From JAWVFM01 sp963739355 (GTDB lineage Bacteria; Actinomycetota; Thermoleophilia; Solirubrobacterales; 70-9), in contig CAVUAD010000006.1 in the NCBI GenBank assembly GCA_963739355.1, positions 682,001 to 746,000 on the forward strand: a stretch of 64,000 nucleotides of DNA, read 5' to 3'. Every line of letters begins with the position of its first letter. Position 1 is the stretch's first letter. The notes under the pieces were generated by a model. The model did not search any database. It was given only the letters and a program-made list of their open reading frames with translations, and had not been told where the DNA came from. The translations under genes were made by a program, and so were the position numbers. Of this stretch, positions 20,917 to 31,965 are shown piece after piece.

Positions 20917-22128
20917 CTAGAGCCAGCGCTGATCCAGTCTGCGGACGATCGCCTCGACCAGGCGGCAGGCGTCGGCGAGGGTGTCGTAGTCGACGTTCTC
21001 CGGAGTGTCCGTTGGCCAGTGGTAGTTGGCCGGCTGCTTGAGCTTGGTGACCGAGCACATCGCGGCGCACTGGTAGCCGGCGGCGAGCGCGATGACGCCG
21101 TCGGTGGCGTTGCGCAGGCGCAGGTCGGGCATCAGGTGGATGCCGAGCTCCTCGGCGACCCCGTCGCACAGCGCCAGGGCCTCGGCCGGGTACTCGGTCA
21201 TGCCGAACATGCCCTCGCCGCGCAGGAAGAGGAGGTGCGGGGAGCCGACGGTGTCGACGGAGAGGATGAAGGTGCGCTCGGGCGGTAGCTCGGGGAAGTG
21301 ACGGGCGGCGAATGCGCTCATTCCCTCGCAGAGCCCCTCTTCGGAGGTCGAGACGAGCATCACCCTGACGCTCTCGGTTGGCGTCTCGGCGAGTGCCTTG
21401 GCGAGGTCGATCAGCGTGACGACGCCGGTGCCGTTGTCGTTTGCTCCCGGGACGACGCTGCGCATCCCGATGTCGGCCATGGCCGCGACGACGCCGGCCG
21501 AGAGCGCCATGCCGGCCTTGACCAGGGCGCGGCTGCCGAACAGGGCACCGAGCGCCGGGACGAGCGGCGCGCCGGCCACCGGCCACATGAGCGGCGGGCT
21601 CGTGTTGTTGACCTCGAAGAACTCGGGGTTGACCGCGGCGATCTTGTTCGGGATCCGGGGGCTGAAGACGAGGCCGGAGTGCGCCGCGTCGTGATGCGCA
21701 ACGACGACGACCGTGCGCTCGGCGTCATCCGGGCCCACGCTCGCCACCACGTTCGAGGCGCGGCGCTTGGGCAGCAGGCTGCGAAACCGCCGGCTTCGCG
21801 GCGGCAGGTCGTCGACCGCCGCGGCGAACGCGGCCGCGCCCAGGGCCATGGCGGAGAGCCGGTGGCCGCGCTGGGCGAGCCTGCCGGCGACGATCCCCGC
21901 GGCCGCGGTCAGGCCCAGCGGCCACCAGAACGTGTCGTGGAGGGGCTCCGCCTCGATCTCGGCGTCCACGCCGTGCTCGGCCAGCCGCTCCGCGAGCCAG
22001 CCTGCCGCCGCGCGCTCGCCTGAGGACCCGGTCTCGCGCTCGAACGCGCACAGCTCGTCGAGGAGCTGCCGGTGCCTGGCGGCGTCGGCGGCCCCGCCCG
22101 CACGCGTGTCGCTCACCGCCTCGGCCAT
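20917..22128 (-). CDS. M28-family metallopeptidase
   Basis: The 403-residue protein has the zinc ligands of M28 aminopeptidases: His/Asp in VVVAHHDAAHSG, Asp in GANDNGTGV, catalytic Glu-Glu in STSEEG, Asp in LSVDTVGS and His in NYHWPTDT. Two or three hydrophobic stretches (about 68-110 and 190-230) could be membrane segments inserted in the fold. It lacks a classical signal peptide. The substrate is not known. The ATG lies 9 nt after a weak TAGCTT. Confidence 0.85.
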   Translation of the reverse strand: MAEAVSDTRAGGAADAARHRQLLDELCAFERETGSSGERAAAGWLAERLAEHGVDAEIEAEPLHDTFWWPLGLTAAAGIVAGRLAQRGHRLSAMALGAAAFAAAVDDLPPRSRRFRSLLPKRRASNVVASVGPDDAERTVVVVAHHDAAHSGLVFSPRIPNKIAAVNPEFFEVNNTSPPLMWPVAGAPLVPALGALFGSRALVKAGMALSAGVVAAMADIGMRSVVPGANDNGTGVVTLIDLAKALAETPTESVRVMLVSTSEEGLCEGMSAFAARHFPELPPERTFILSVDTVGSPHLLFLRGEGMFGMTEYPAEALALCDGVAEELGIHLMPDLRLRNATDGVIALAAGYQCAAMCSVTKLKQPANYHWPTDTPENVDYDTLADACRLVEAIVRRLDQRWL

Positions 22129-22183
22129 CGCGACGACAAGCTACACACAGCGATTCCCCAGCAGGCCGCCACCCCCCGCCGTC

Positions 22184-22189
22184 TACGAT
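22184..22189 (+). promoter_or_regulatory. -10 box (TACGAT) for the M50 protease gene
   Basis: TACGAT is followed by 6 nt and the ATG at 22196, deciding that start over the long open frame upstream. Confidence 0.5.
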
Positions 22190-22195
22190 TTCCCC

Positions 22196-23365
22196 ATGGC
22201 TGCGCGCGGAACGGTGACGCTCTTTCGAGTGAAGGGGATCAGGGTCGGGGTCGACTACTCCTGGTTCCTGATCCTGTTCCTGACCATCTTCTGGCTGTCG
22301 GGGGTGTTCAAGTCCTACCTGCCGGCCGACCGGGAGAACGAGGCCTACGTGCTGGCCGTGATCAGCTCGTTCGCGTTCTTCGCCTCGATCGTGCTGCACG
22401 AGCTGGGGCACGCCTTCGCCGCGCTTCGCAACGGGATCGGGATCAGCGACATCACGCTCTGGATGCTCGGCGGGTTCGCGCGCATGGATCGCGACTCGGA
22501 ATCGGCGGGAACCGAGTTCAAGATCGCCGCGGCCGGGCCGCTCGTGACGGCCCTGATCGCTGTCGCCTGCGTCCTCGTCGGCGCCGTGGCCGGCTGGGGG
22601 CAGTTCATGGACGCCGCGCACTACCGCGCGGTCGCCAACCCCTCGGGCCCGCTCCTGATCCTCGCCTTCCTCGCCCAGATCAACATCTTCGTGCTGATCC
22701 TCAACCTGATCCCGGCGTTCCCGCTCGACGGCGGCCGCATCGCCCGGGCGATCGCGTGGCGGGTCACCGGGGATCGCAACCGCGCGACGCGGACCGCCGC
22801 CACGATCGGCTCGTGGCTCTCCTACGGCTTCATCGGCGTCGGCGTGCTGCTGGTCCTGCGTGGCTACGGCTTCAGCGGCATCTGGCTGGCGCTGATCGGG
22901 TGGATGATCGGCCAGTCGGCACGCGCCGCGATCGCCCAGACCGAGTTCTCCACGCGGATCCAGGGCATCAGGGTCGCCGACGTCATGGACACCGAGCCCG
23001 TGGCGATCCCGGTCGACACCACGCTCGATCGCGCCATCGACGAGTACTTCCTGCGCTACCGCTGGCCGTGGTTCTTCGCCGTCGACGCCGCCCATCGCTT
23101 CAAGGGCCTGCTCGAGCGCGACGCCGCCGACGCGGTGCCGGAGCTGAGCCGGCCCGGGGCCACCGTCAGCGAGGTTCTGGAGGCCGGCTCGGACCAATCG
23201 TTCCGGGTGAGCTTCGACGCGCCGCTCGAGTCGCTGCTCGGCAACGAGAACCTGCGCAGGCTCGGCGCCCTTGCCGCCGTCGACGACGACGGACAGCTCC
23301 GCGGCGTGATCACCGCCGAGCAGGTCGGCCGGGCGCTGCAGCGCGCGCTGACGCCAAGCGCCTGA
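22196..23365 (+). CDS. M50 site-2 protease-like membrane protease with CBS domains
   Basis: The 389-residue protein has six or so membrane helices, the zinc motif HELGH (VLHELGHAF near residue 65) and the third ligand in LIPAFPLDGGRI. Two CBS-like units follow (about 255-385; VADVMDTEPVAIPVDT and GALAAVDDDGQLRGVITAEQ). Rip-type proteases cut membrane-bound substrates such as anti-sigma factors, and CBS domains usually bind adenosyl ligands. The substrate is unknown. The leaderless start lies 67 nt from the divergent M28 gene. Confidence 0.92.
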   Translation: MAARGTVTLFRVKGIRVGVDYSWFLILFLTIFWLSGVFKSYLPADRENEAYVLAVISSFAFFASIVLHELGHAFAALRNGIGISDITLWMLGGFARMDRDSESAGTEFKIAAAGPLVTALIAVACVLVGAVAGWGQFMDAAHYRAVANPSGPLLILAFLAQINIFVLILNLIPAFPLDGGRIARAIAWRVTGDRNRATRTAATIGSWLSYGFIGVGVLLVLRGYGFSGIWLALIGWMIGQSARAAIAQTEFSTRIQGIRVADVMDTEPVAIPVDTTLDRAIDEYFLRYRWPWFFAVDAAHRFKGLLERDAADAVPELSRPGATVSEVLEAGSDQSFRVSFDAPLESLLGNENLRRLGALAAVDDDGQLRGVITAEQVGRALQRALTPSA

Positions 23366-23388
23366 GCCGGCTCGCGTACGCATCGACA

Positions 23389-23394
23389 TAGAAT
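23389..23394 (+). promoter_or_regulatory. -10 box (TAGAAT) for sdhCAB
   Basis: TAGAAT is followed by 6 nt and the GTG start of sdhC at 23401. Confidence 0.55.
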
Positions 23395-23400
23395 CGCCTC

Positions 23401-24173
23401 GTGCCGAAGGTGAAGAGCGAGGGGGCGAACCGCGGGGCTCCGGCCACTCGCGGGCAGTGGCTGCGGGAGACGTGGAGCTCCACCGTCGGCAAGAAGGTGA
23501 TCGTCGCGATCACCGGCGCGATTCTCTTCGCCTACATCGTCCTTCACGTCCTCGGCAACCTCAAGGTGTTCCAGGGCTACGGCAGCGGGGGCGCGCCGCT
23601 CGACGACTACTCCAACTTCCTGCGCACGGTCGGCTCGCCCGTCATCCCGCGCGACGGCCTCCTCTGGCTGGTCAGGCTCATCCTCCTCGCGGCGCTCATC
23701 GTCCACATCGCGGCGATCGTCTCGCTCACCAAGCGCAATCACCGCGCGCGGCCGACGGGACAACGGCCGGCGCCGGTGGTCGAGCGCTCGCTCTCCTCCC
23801 GGACGATGCTGGTGACGGGCGGCCTGCTTCTCGCCTTCATCGTCTTCCACATCCTGCAGTTCACGACGCGGACGATCCAGGTGACCCCGGTATACGAGGG
23901 CACCGTCTACGCCAACCTCGACGCGGCGTTTTCGAAGTGGTACTTCGTCCTCCTCTACGTGGCCGCGGTGGTCCTCCTCGGCATGCACCTAAAGCACGCG
24001 CTCTGGAGTACGACCCAGACGGCGGGATGGGACAAGCCCAACCGCAATCCCACCTTCAGGCGCTTCGCGACCGGGACCGCGGTGGCGATCGCCGTGGGCT
24101 TCGCGGCGGTGCCGATCTGCTTCTACGCCAACATTCTTCCCGACCCACCCGCGCCCCGGGCGGTGGCGCAGAG

Positions 24174-24177
<4 letters not shown>
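23401..24177 (+). CDS. sdhC: succinate dehydrogenase cytochrome b558-type subunit
   Basis: The 258-residue protein has five membrane helices and the histidines expected to bind two hemes (LHVLGN, LIVHIAAI, FIVFHILQF, GMHLKHALW). This single large anchor is typical of the b558 (type B) enzymes found in Bacteroidetes and Actinobacteria. It anchors SdhAB to the membrane and passes electrons to quinone. It is the first gene of sdhCAB; its TGA overlaps the sdhA ATG. Confidence 0.93.
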
Positions 24178-26086
<1,909 letters not shown>

Positions 26087-26090
<4 letters not shown>

Positions 26091-26860
26091 GGTTCACGCT
26101 CGAGATCTGGCATCAGGAGGGGCCCGAGGCCGACGGGCGCTTCGAGGCGCACGAGGTCACGGACATCGCCCCCGACGCCTCGTTCCTCGAGGTCCTGGAC
26201 ATCCTCAACGACAACCTCATCCACGAGGGCAAGCGGGCGATCGCGTTCGACTCCGACTGCCGGGAGGGGATCTGCGGCGCGTGCGCGCTGCTGATCGACG
26301 GCATGCCGCACGGTCCGCGGCAGGTGACGACATGCCAGACATACATGCGCGATTTCGAGGACGGTCAGACGATTCGCGTCGAGCCCTTCCGGTCCACCGC
26401 GTTTCCCGTGGTTCGCGACCTGGTGGTGGACCGCTCCGCCTTCGACCGGATCCAGCAGGCCGGGGGCTACATCTCGGTCGGCACGGGCCCGAAGCCGGAG
26501 CCGAACTCGGTGCCGGTGCATCCTGAGATCCAGCAGAGCGCCATGGACGCGTCGATCTGCATCGGCTGCGGCGCCTGCGTCGCCGCCTGCCCGAACGGCT
26601 CGGCGATGCTGTTCACGGGAGCCAAGGTCACGCACCTCAACGTGCTCCCGCAGGGCCAGCCCGAGCGGTTCCACCGCGCGCGGTCGATGGTCCGTCAGAT
26701 GGACGCGGAGGGCTTCGGCGGCTGCACGAACACGGGCGAGTGCCAGGCAGTCTGCCCGCAGGAGATCTCGATCAAGGTCATCGGCGAGCTCAACTCCGAG
26801 TACCGCCAGGCGATGGTCGAGAAGCTGCGCCGGCGCCGGGGAATCCAGCAGGCGCAGTAG
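26087..26860 (+). CDS. sdhB: succinate dehydrogenase iron-sulfur subunit (type B)
   Basis: Starts at a GTG overlapping the sdhA stop; 257 residues. It has the 2Fe-2S set (CREGICGACALLIDG plus TCQTYM) and the ferredoxin-type clusters CIGCGACVAACPN and CTNTGECQAVCPQ. It carries electrons from FAD to the cytochrome b. It ends the sdhCAB operon and converges on the GGDEF gene with no intergenic space. Confidence 0.96.
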
Positions 26861-26861
26861 C

Positions 26862-27956
26862 TCAGCTGGGCGCGACGAGCGGCTTCAGGACCCGCGGCGC
26901 GTAGTCGTGGTCCGGGGCGTTCACGAGGTCGCCAACCATGACCACGCGGTCGCGACCGGCGCGCTTGGCCTCGTAGAGGGCCTTGTCCGCCGCGGCGCTC
27001 AGAGAGCCGAAGTCGGCGCCGTCGTAGGGGCCGCTGACGCCGCCGAAGCTCATCGAGACGCGCACACCGGGACGCGAGCACCTGCCGACCTCGATCCGCA
27101 GCCGCTCGGCAACCATCTCCACCCCGGGTTCGTCGGCGTCGGGAAGGATGACCAGGAACTCCTCACCGCCGATCCGGTAGGCGACGTCGAACGAGCGCAG
27201 GGCGCCGGCGATCGCATAGGCGACGTCGCACAGGACGGCGTCCCCCGTGGCGTGGCCGTGCTCGTCGTTGATCTGCTTGAAGTGGTCGAGGTCGCCGATC
27301 AGGAGGCCAAGCGAGCGATCCGCGTTGCGCAGCGGCTTCAGGTCGTCGACCTTCTGCGCCAGGGCGGCGCGATTGAGGAGGCCGGTGAGCGGATCGACGA
27401 CGGTGCTCTGCCGGTGATCGCGGTCGGACTGGACGACCGCGCCGGAGAGGAAGAGCGCGCCGACCACGAGGCCCGTCGTGAAGATCAGGAGCGTCGGGTC
27501 GTCGATGACGCCCTGCGGATGAATCCCGAAGGTCGAGGCCACGAGCAGAACGGCGATGTAGAAGCTTCCGATGATCACGCCACGCATCTCGAAGCGCATC
27601 GCCAGCGTGATGGCGGGCAGGGCGAACCACGGCATCGCCGGGCTTGCGCTGGCGCCAGTCAGCGCGACGCTGATCGCGATCAGCAGCGGCGAGACCGCCC
27701 AGCCGGCGGCCATCCAGCGAGCCGGGTGGCTGCTGTCGGCGATCCGGCGGTCCACGACCGCGAACGCACCGAGTGCTGCAGCGAGGGGTGCGATCCACCA
27801 CCAGCCCTCCCACGGGCCGGCGAGCACGAGGGTGACGGCCAGCGCGGCGAACGCGCGGCGGCGAAACGGAGCCATCCGCTCCTCGAGGTCGAGCAGCCGC
27901 TCGCGGCGAAGCTCATCCGAAAGCCGGGAACGCCCGGGTTTCTCAACACTCTCCAC
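26862..27956 (-). CDS. membrane diguanylate cyclase (GGDEF)
   Basis: About 364 residues from a GTG at 27956; this start is a guess, since the open frame extends far upstream over the next promoter. Five or six membrane helices (about 35-180) are followed by a GGDEF domain with the active motif RIGGEEF, metal Asp in IGDLDHFKQIND, and an I-site RSFD five residues before GGEEF, so product inhibition is expected. It should make c-di-GMP. It lies between two succinate dehydrogenase operons, on the opposite strand to both. Confidence 0.88.
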   Translation of the reverse strand: MESVEKPGRSRLSDELRRERLLDLEERMAPFRRRAFAALAVTLVLAGPWEGWWWIAPLAAALGAFAVVDRRIADSSHPARWMAAGWAVSPLLIAISVALTGASASPAMPWFALPAITLAMRFEMRGVIIGSFYIAVLLVASTFGIHPQGVIDDPTLLIFTTGLVVGALFLSGAVVQSDRDHRQSTVVDPLTGLLNRAALAQKVDDLKPLRNADRSLGLLIGDLDHFKQINDEHGHATGDAVLCDVAYAIAGALRSFDVAYRIGGEEFLVILPDADEPGVEMVAERLRIEVGRCSRPGVRVSMSFGGVSGPYDGADFGSLSAAADKALYEAKRAGRDRVVMVGDLVNAPDHDYAPRVLKPLVAPS

Positions 27957-28055
27957 AACCGGTTTTTCGGCTCCCCGGGCTCGGGGCTTGAGGCATTTGT
28001 CACGGTTTGGACCGCACCATTCAGGGGCTGCGTGCCCCGTCCGCGCGCGGCTCCA

Positions 28056-28061
28056 TAGAAT
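28056..28061 (+). promoter_or_regulatory. -10 box (TAGAAT) for the second sdh operon
   Basis: TAGAAT is 13 nt before the ATG at 28075, so a short leader of about 5-6 nt is expected. Confidence 0.45.
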
Positions 28062-28074
28062 CCCGCGCCGCGCC

Positions 28075-29763
28075 ATGCCCAAGCACGACGTCCTCGTCAT
28101 CGGAGCCGGCCTCGCCGGCCAGCGCGCAGCCCTCGCGGCTGCCGAAGCGGGCGTATCCGTAGGAATCATCTCCAAGGTCCATCCGGTGCGCTCGCACTCG
28201 AACGCGGCGCAGGGCGGGATCAACGCGGCACTTGCCGAGGACGACTCCTGGGAGTCGCACGCGTTCGACACCATCAAGGGGTCCGACTACCTGGCAGACC
28301 AGGACGCCGTGGAGATCATGTGCCGCGAGGCGCCCAACGAGGTGCTTCACCTCGAGCACCTGGGCGTCACGTTCCACCGCGACGAGACCGGCCACCTCGG
28401 CACGCGTGCCTTCGGCGGCGCCTCCAAGGCCCGGACGTTCTACGTGGCGGACATCACCGGGCAGGCGATCATGCACGTGCTCTACGAGCAGCTCATGAAG
28501 TACTCCGCGCAGATCACGCGCTACGAGGAGTGGTTCACGGCCGGCCTCGCGATCGGCGACGACGGCGAGTGCACCGGCGTCATCGTCCGCAACATCGCCG
28601 ACGGCGCGATGGACCTCTTCGAGGCCAAGGCGGTGATCCTGGCCACCGGCGGCAACGGCCAGATCTGGCGCCCCACCACGAACGCGCTGATCTGCACCGG
28701 CGACGGCATCGCGATGGCCTACAACGCCGGCGCCGACCTCATGGACATGGAGATGGTCCAGTACCACCCCACCACCCTCGCACGCAAGGGCTTCCTGATC
28801 ACGGAGGGGGCCCGCGGTGAGGGCGCGCACCTCCTGAACGCGAAGGGTGAGCGGTTCATGGAGCGCTACGCCCCCAACAAGATGGAGCTCGCCTCTCGGG
28901 ACGTCGTCTCCCGCGCGGAGCAGACCGAGATCGACGAGGGCCGGGGCTTTCCGGACGGCACCGTGGCGCTCGACGTCACGGTCGTCCCGCGCAAGCGGAT
29001 CCACGAGGCCCTGCGCGAGATCGTCCTCGTCGGGCGCGACTTCGCCGGCGTCGACATCACGCGCGAGCCGATCCACATCAAGCCCGGCAACCACTACATG
29101 ATGGGCGGCGTCAAGACCGACATCCACGGCCGCACCTCGATCGCGGGGCTCTACGCCGCCGGCGAGGTCGCCTGCGTCTCGGTCCACGGCGGCAACCGGC
29201 TGGGCGCCAACTCGCTCCTGGACACGCTGATCTTCGGGCGACGCTCCGGCGAGGACGCCGCCCAGCGCGCCAAGCACATGGGCCACGGCCGGGCGGCGCG
29301 AACGGCGCTCGAGGACATTCGCTCGGGAATCGCGGAGATCATCGGACGCGAGCGGGGCTCAGGCCGCCGCGTCGCCGAGATCCGCCACGAGATGAGCGTG
29401 GTGATGGACCGCTTCATCGGCGTCTTTCGCGAGGCGGAGGGCATCCAGACCGCGCTCGACACCGTCCGCCGGCTGAAGGAGGAGGCGAAGACCGCGTACG
29501 TCGACGACTCGAGCTCAGTGTTCAACCAGGACGTGCTCGGGGCCATCGAGCTCGGCTTCATGCTCGACAACGCCGAGTGCACCTGCGTCGCCGCCCTGCA
29601 CCGCACCGAGAGCCGCGGCGCGCAGTATCGCACCGACTTCCCGGAGCGAAACGACGAGGAGTGGCTGAAGCACATCACGCTCTCCGCGAACGGCGACGAG
29701 CCCGACGTCGGCTACTCCGAGGTCACGATCACCGACTGGGAACCGCAGGAGAGGACTTACTAG
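28075..29763 (+). CDS. succinate dehydrogenase/fumarate reductase flavoprotein (second enzyme)
   Basis: The 562-residue protein has LVIGAGLAGQRAALAA, the FAD attachment region VRSHSNAAQGGINAAL, the substrate motif MVQYHPTTLARKGFLITEGARGEG (active Arg) and the GNHYMMGGVKTD signature. It belongs to the classic SdhA/FrdA size class and is clearly distinct from the sdhA at 24174. With its neighbours it forms a non-classical SdhABE-type enzyme. Direction, succinate oxidation or fumarate reduction, cannot be read from sequence. Confidence 0.94.
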   Translation: MPKHDVLVIGAGLAGQRAALAAAEAGVSVGIISKVHPVRSHSNAAQGGINAALAEDDSWESHAFDTIKGSDYLADQDAVEIMCREAPNEVLHLEHLGVTFHRDETGHLGTRAFGGASKARTFYVADITGQAIMHVLYEQLMKYSAQITRYEEWFTAGLAIGDDGECTGVIVRNIADGAMDLFEAKAVILATGGNGQIWRPTTNALICTGDGIAMAYNAGADLMDMEMVQYHPTTLARKGFLITEGARGEGAHLLNAKGERFMERYAPNKMELASRDVVSRAEQTEIDEGRGFPDGTVALDVTVVPRKRIHEALREIVLVGRDFAGVDITREPIHIKPGNHYMMGGVKTDIHGRTSIAGLYAAGEVACVSVHGGNRLGANSLLDTLIFGRRSGEDAAQRAKHMGHGRAARTALEDIRSGIAEIIGRERGSGRRVAEIRHEMSVVMDRFIGVFREAEGIQTALDTVRRLKEEAKTAYVDDSSSVFNQDVLGAIELGFMLDNAECTCVAALHRTESRGAQYRTDFPERNDEEWLKHITLSANGDEPDVGYSEVTITDWEPQERTY

Positions 29764-29774
29764 GGTGCAACGGA

Positions 29775-31004
29775 ATGGCTGAATACACGGTTCGCGTGAG
29801 GCGCTTCAAGCCCGAGACGGGCGATGCCGCCTACTGGGAGAACTTCGACGTCGAGCTCGAGGAGTCGCTGTCGGTGCTCGACGCGCTGCTCCAGGCGCGC
29901 TCTGACCAGGACGGCTCGCTTGCCGTTCGCTGCTCGTGCCGCGCGGCGATCTGCGGCTCATGCGGCGTGAAGATCAACGGGCAGTCGACGCTGGCCTGCA
30001 AGACCAAGATCCAGGACGCCCAGAACGAGGCGAACCGCAAGGCCGGCCTGGTTCAGGGCGATCCAGCGGCTCCAGGTGGTTCCGACCCGACGCGGAGCCC
30101 CGGCGCGCCCGGACGCGAAGCGGAGGACGTGCCGGACAGTGGTGCGCAGCCGATCGTGGTGGAGCCCATGGGAAACATGCCTGTCATCAAGGACCTGGTG
30201 ACGGATATGGAGTCCACCCACTGGACCAAGATCCGCCGCGTCACGCCGTGGCTCCTGCCCGAGGGCGACCCGCCCGAGCGCGAGTACGTCGTCCCGGCCG
30301 AGTCGATGATCGACGTGACCCAGTCGATGGCCTGCATCCAGTGCGGGGCGTGCGTCTCGTCCTGCCTGTCCATGGAGGCCGACCCCGGCTTCATCGGCCC
30401 CGCCGCGCTCGCCAAGGCCTACCGCTTCGTCGGCGACCCGCGCGACGCCCAGACTCGCGAGCGGCTCTACGACCTCGCCCAGGACCCACAGGGCATCTAC
30501 GACTGCACGCACTGCTTCTCCTGCGTGGACGCGTGCCCGAAGGGCGTCGCGCCGATGGACCAGATCATGAGGCTGCGCCGCCTCGCCGGCGACGACCACG
30601 GCATCGACGACGAGAACAACGGCCGCCGCCACGAGCGGGCGTTCGTGAAGATCATCGAGAAGAAGGGCACCCTCGACGAGGCGATGCTGCTCCAGGAGTC
30701 CTACGCCGAGGGCATCAAGGGCAAGCTGATCCCGAAGAAGCGGGCGATCAAGGGCCTCCTGGGCTCGATTCCAACCGCCATCCGCGGCATCCGCACCGGC
30801 AAGATGCGGTCGATCCCCAAGCTGATCCCGGGCGTCCACCACAAGCTGCCCGGCGACGCGCAGGACCGCGTGAAGGACATCTACAAGCACGCGGAGGAGC
30901 ACCGCGAGGAGCTCAACCTCTACATCGTCGGCGAGGACGGCGACGAGGAGGCCGCGGTGGCCGACGAGGGCGAGGGCGCGATGACCCAGGGGAGCGCGTC
31001 GTGA
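29775..31004 (+). CDS. succinate dehydrogenase/fumarate reductase iron-sulfur subunit (second enzyme)
   Basis: The 409-residue protein has a 2Fe-2S domain (CSCRAAICGSCGVKING, LACKTK) and two 4Fe-4S clusters (CIQCGACVSSCLSME, CTHCFSCVDACPKG). It is much longer than the SdhB at 26087: a Pro/Gly-rich insert lies near 97-120 and a 100-residue helical tail follows the clusters, ending in an acidic run. The tail may contact the CCG subunit. Its stop overlaps the next GTG by 4 nt. Confidence 0.92.
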   Translation: MAEYTVRVRRFKPETGDAAYWENFDVELEESLSVLDALLQARSDQDGSLAVRCSCRAAICGSCGVKINGQSTLACKTKIQDAQNEANRKAGLVQGDPAAPGGSDPTRSPGAPGREAEDVPDSGAQPIVVEPMGNMPVIKDLVTDMESTHWTKIRRVTPWLLPEGDPPEREYVVPAESMIDVTQSMACIQCGACVSSCLSMEADPGFIGPAALAKAYRFVGDPRDAQTRERLYDLAQDPQGIYDCTHCFSCVDACPKGVAPMDQIMRLRRLAGDDHGIDDENNGRRHERAFVKIIEKKGTLDEAMLLQESYAEGIKGKLIPKKRAIKGLLGSIPTAIRGIRTGKMRSIPKLIPGVHHKLPGDAQDRVKDIYKHAEEHREELNLYIVGEDGDEEAAVADEGEGAMTQGSAS

Positions 31005-31897
31005 AGCTCGCCTACTGGCCCGGTTGCGTCTCGCGCGGCTTCACCCCGGAGCTCCACGGCTCCATGGCGCTCGTCGCCGAGCGGCTCGAGATCGAGCTCG
31101 TCACCCTGGACCGCGCGAACTGCTGCGGCGCCGGCGTCATCGCCGAGCACAACCAGGAGCTCGCCGACACGCTGAACGCCCGCACCTTCGCCCTCGCCCA
31201 GCAGACGGGCCTCGGGATGATGAACATCTGCTCCACGTGCCAGGGCGCGCAGTCGGAGTGCCAGCAGCGCCTCGACGCGGACAGCGCCTACCTCGCCCAC
31301 ATCAACGAGGCGCTCGCGGCGGAGGGCCTCTCCTACGAGAAGGACAAGGCGGGCTTCGAGAACAAGAACTTCCTCTGGGTCCTCGTCGAGGACTACGGCC
31401 TGGACAAGCTGAAGGGCCAGGTCAAGCGCCCGCTCTCGGGACTGCGCGTCGGGCCCTTCTACGGCTGCTACGTCCTGCGGCCGAAGCAGCGCCTCGGCTA
31501 CGACGAGCACCCGGACCGCGATCTCTACCTCGACTGGGTCATCGACGCGCTCGGCGGCACCGTCGTGGAGTACGACGGAGCGCGGCGCTGCTGCGGCTTC
31601 CCGGTCATCGCGATGAACCGCGAGACGTCGCTGCGGCAGGCCGGCACGCACATCGGCGACGCCCTCGACTCCGGCGCCGACTGCCTCGTCACGCCGTGCC
31701 CGCTCTGCCACCTCAACCTCGACATGCAGCAGCCCGAGGCCGCCAAGGTCGTCGGCCGCGATCTCGGCCTCGCCGTGCTTCACCTCCCGCAGCTCGTCGG
31801 CCTCGCCCTCGGCTACGAGCCGAAGCAGCTCGGCATGTCGAAGCACATCGCCTCGACCGGCTGGGTCGAGGAGCGCCTCGGCGCAACGGTCGCCTAA
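31001..31897 (+). CDS. CCG-domain (heterodisulfide reductase B-like) subunit, SdhE/SdhC type
   Basis: The 298-residue protein has two cysteine-rich CCG domains: YWPGCVSRG, ANCCGAG, CSTCQG, and YGCYV, RCCGFP, CPLCHL. In HdrB such domains hold noncubane 4Fe-4S clusters; in non-classical succinate:quinone reductases this subunit replaces the cytochrome b and attaches the enzyme to the membrane. It has no hydrophobic helix. The GTG start overlaps the iron-sulfur gene (GTGA). A REP hairpin follows the stop. Confidence 0.9.
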   Translation: MKLAYWPGCVSRGFTPELHGSMALVAERLEIELVTLDRANCCGAGVIAEHNQELADTLNARTFALAQQTGLGMMNICSTCQGAQSECQQRLDADSAYLAHINEALAAEGLSYEKDKAGFENKNFLWVLVEDYGLDKLKGQVKRPLSGLRVGPFYGCYVLRPKQRLGYDEHPDRDLYLDWVIDALGGTVVEYDGARRCCGFPVIAMNRETSLRQAGTHIGDALDSGADCLVTPCPLCHLNLDMQQPEAAKVVGRDLGLAVLHLPQLVGLALGYEPKQLGMSKHIASTGWVEERLGATVA

Positions 31898-31900
31898 CCG

Positions 31901-31965
31901 CGGTGTCAGGCACCGTTAATGAAAGGTGCCCGTGGCGGCTTAGCTGTTAAGGGTGCCTGACACCG
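31901..31965. repeat. REP pair forming a 19-bp stem
   Basis: CGGTGTCAGGCACCGTTAA (31901-31919) pairs with 31947-31965 with one mismatch, enclosing a 27-nt loop. The core is the same GGTG-YCNGRCACC family as at 3850, 44758 and 45380. The right arm supplies the last residues and stop codon of the antiporter gene on the minus strand. Confidence 0.85.
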
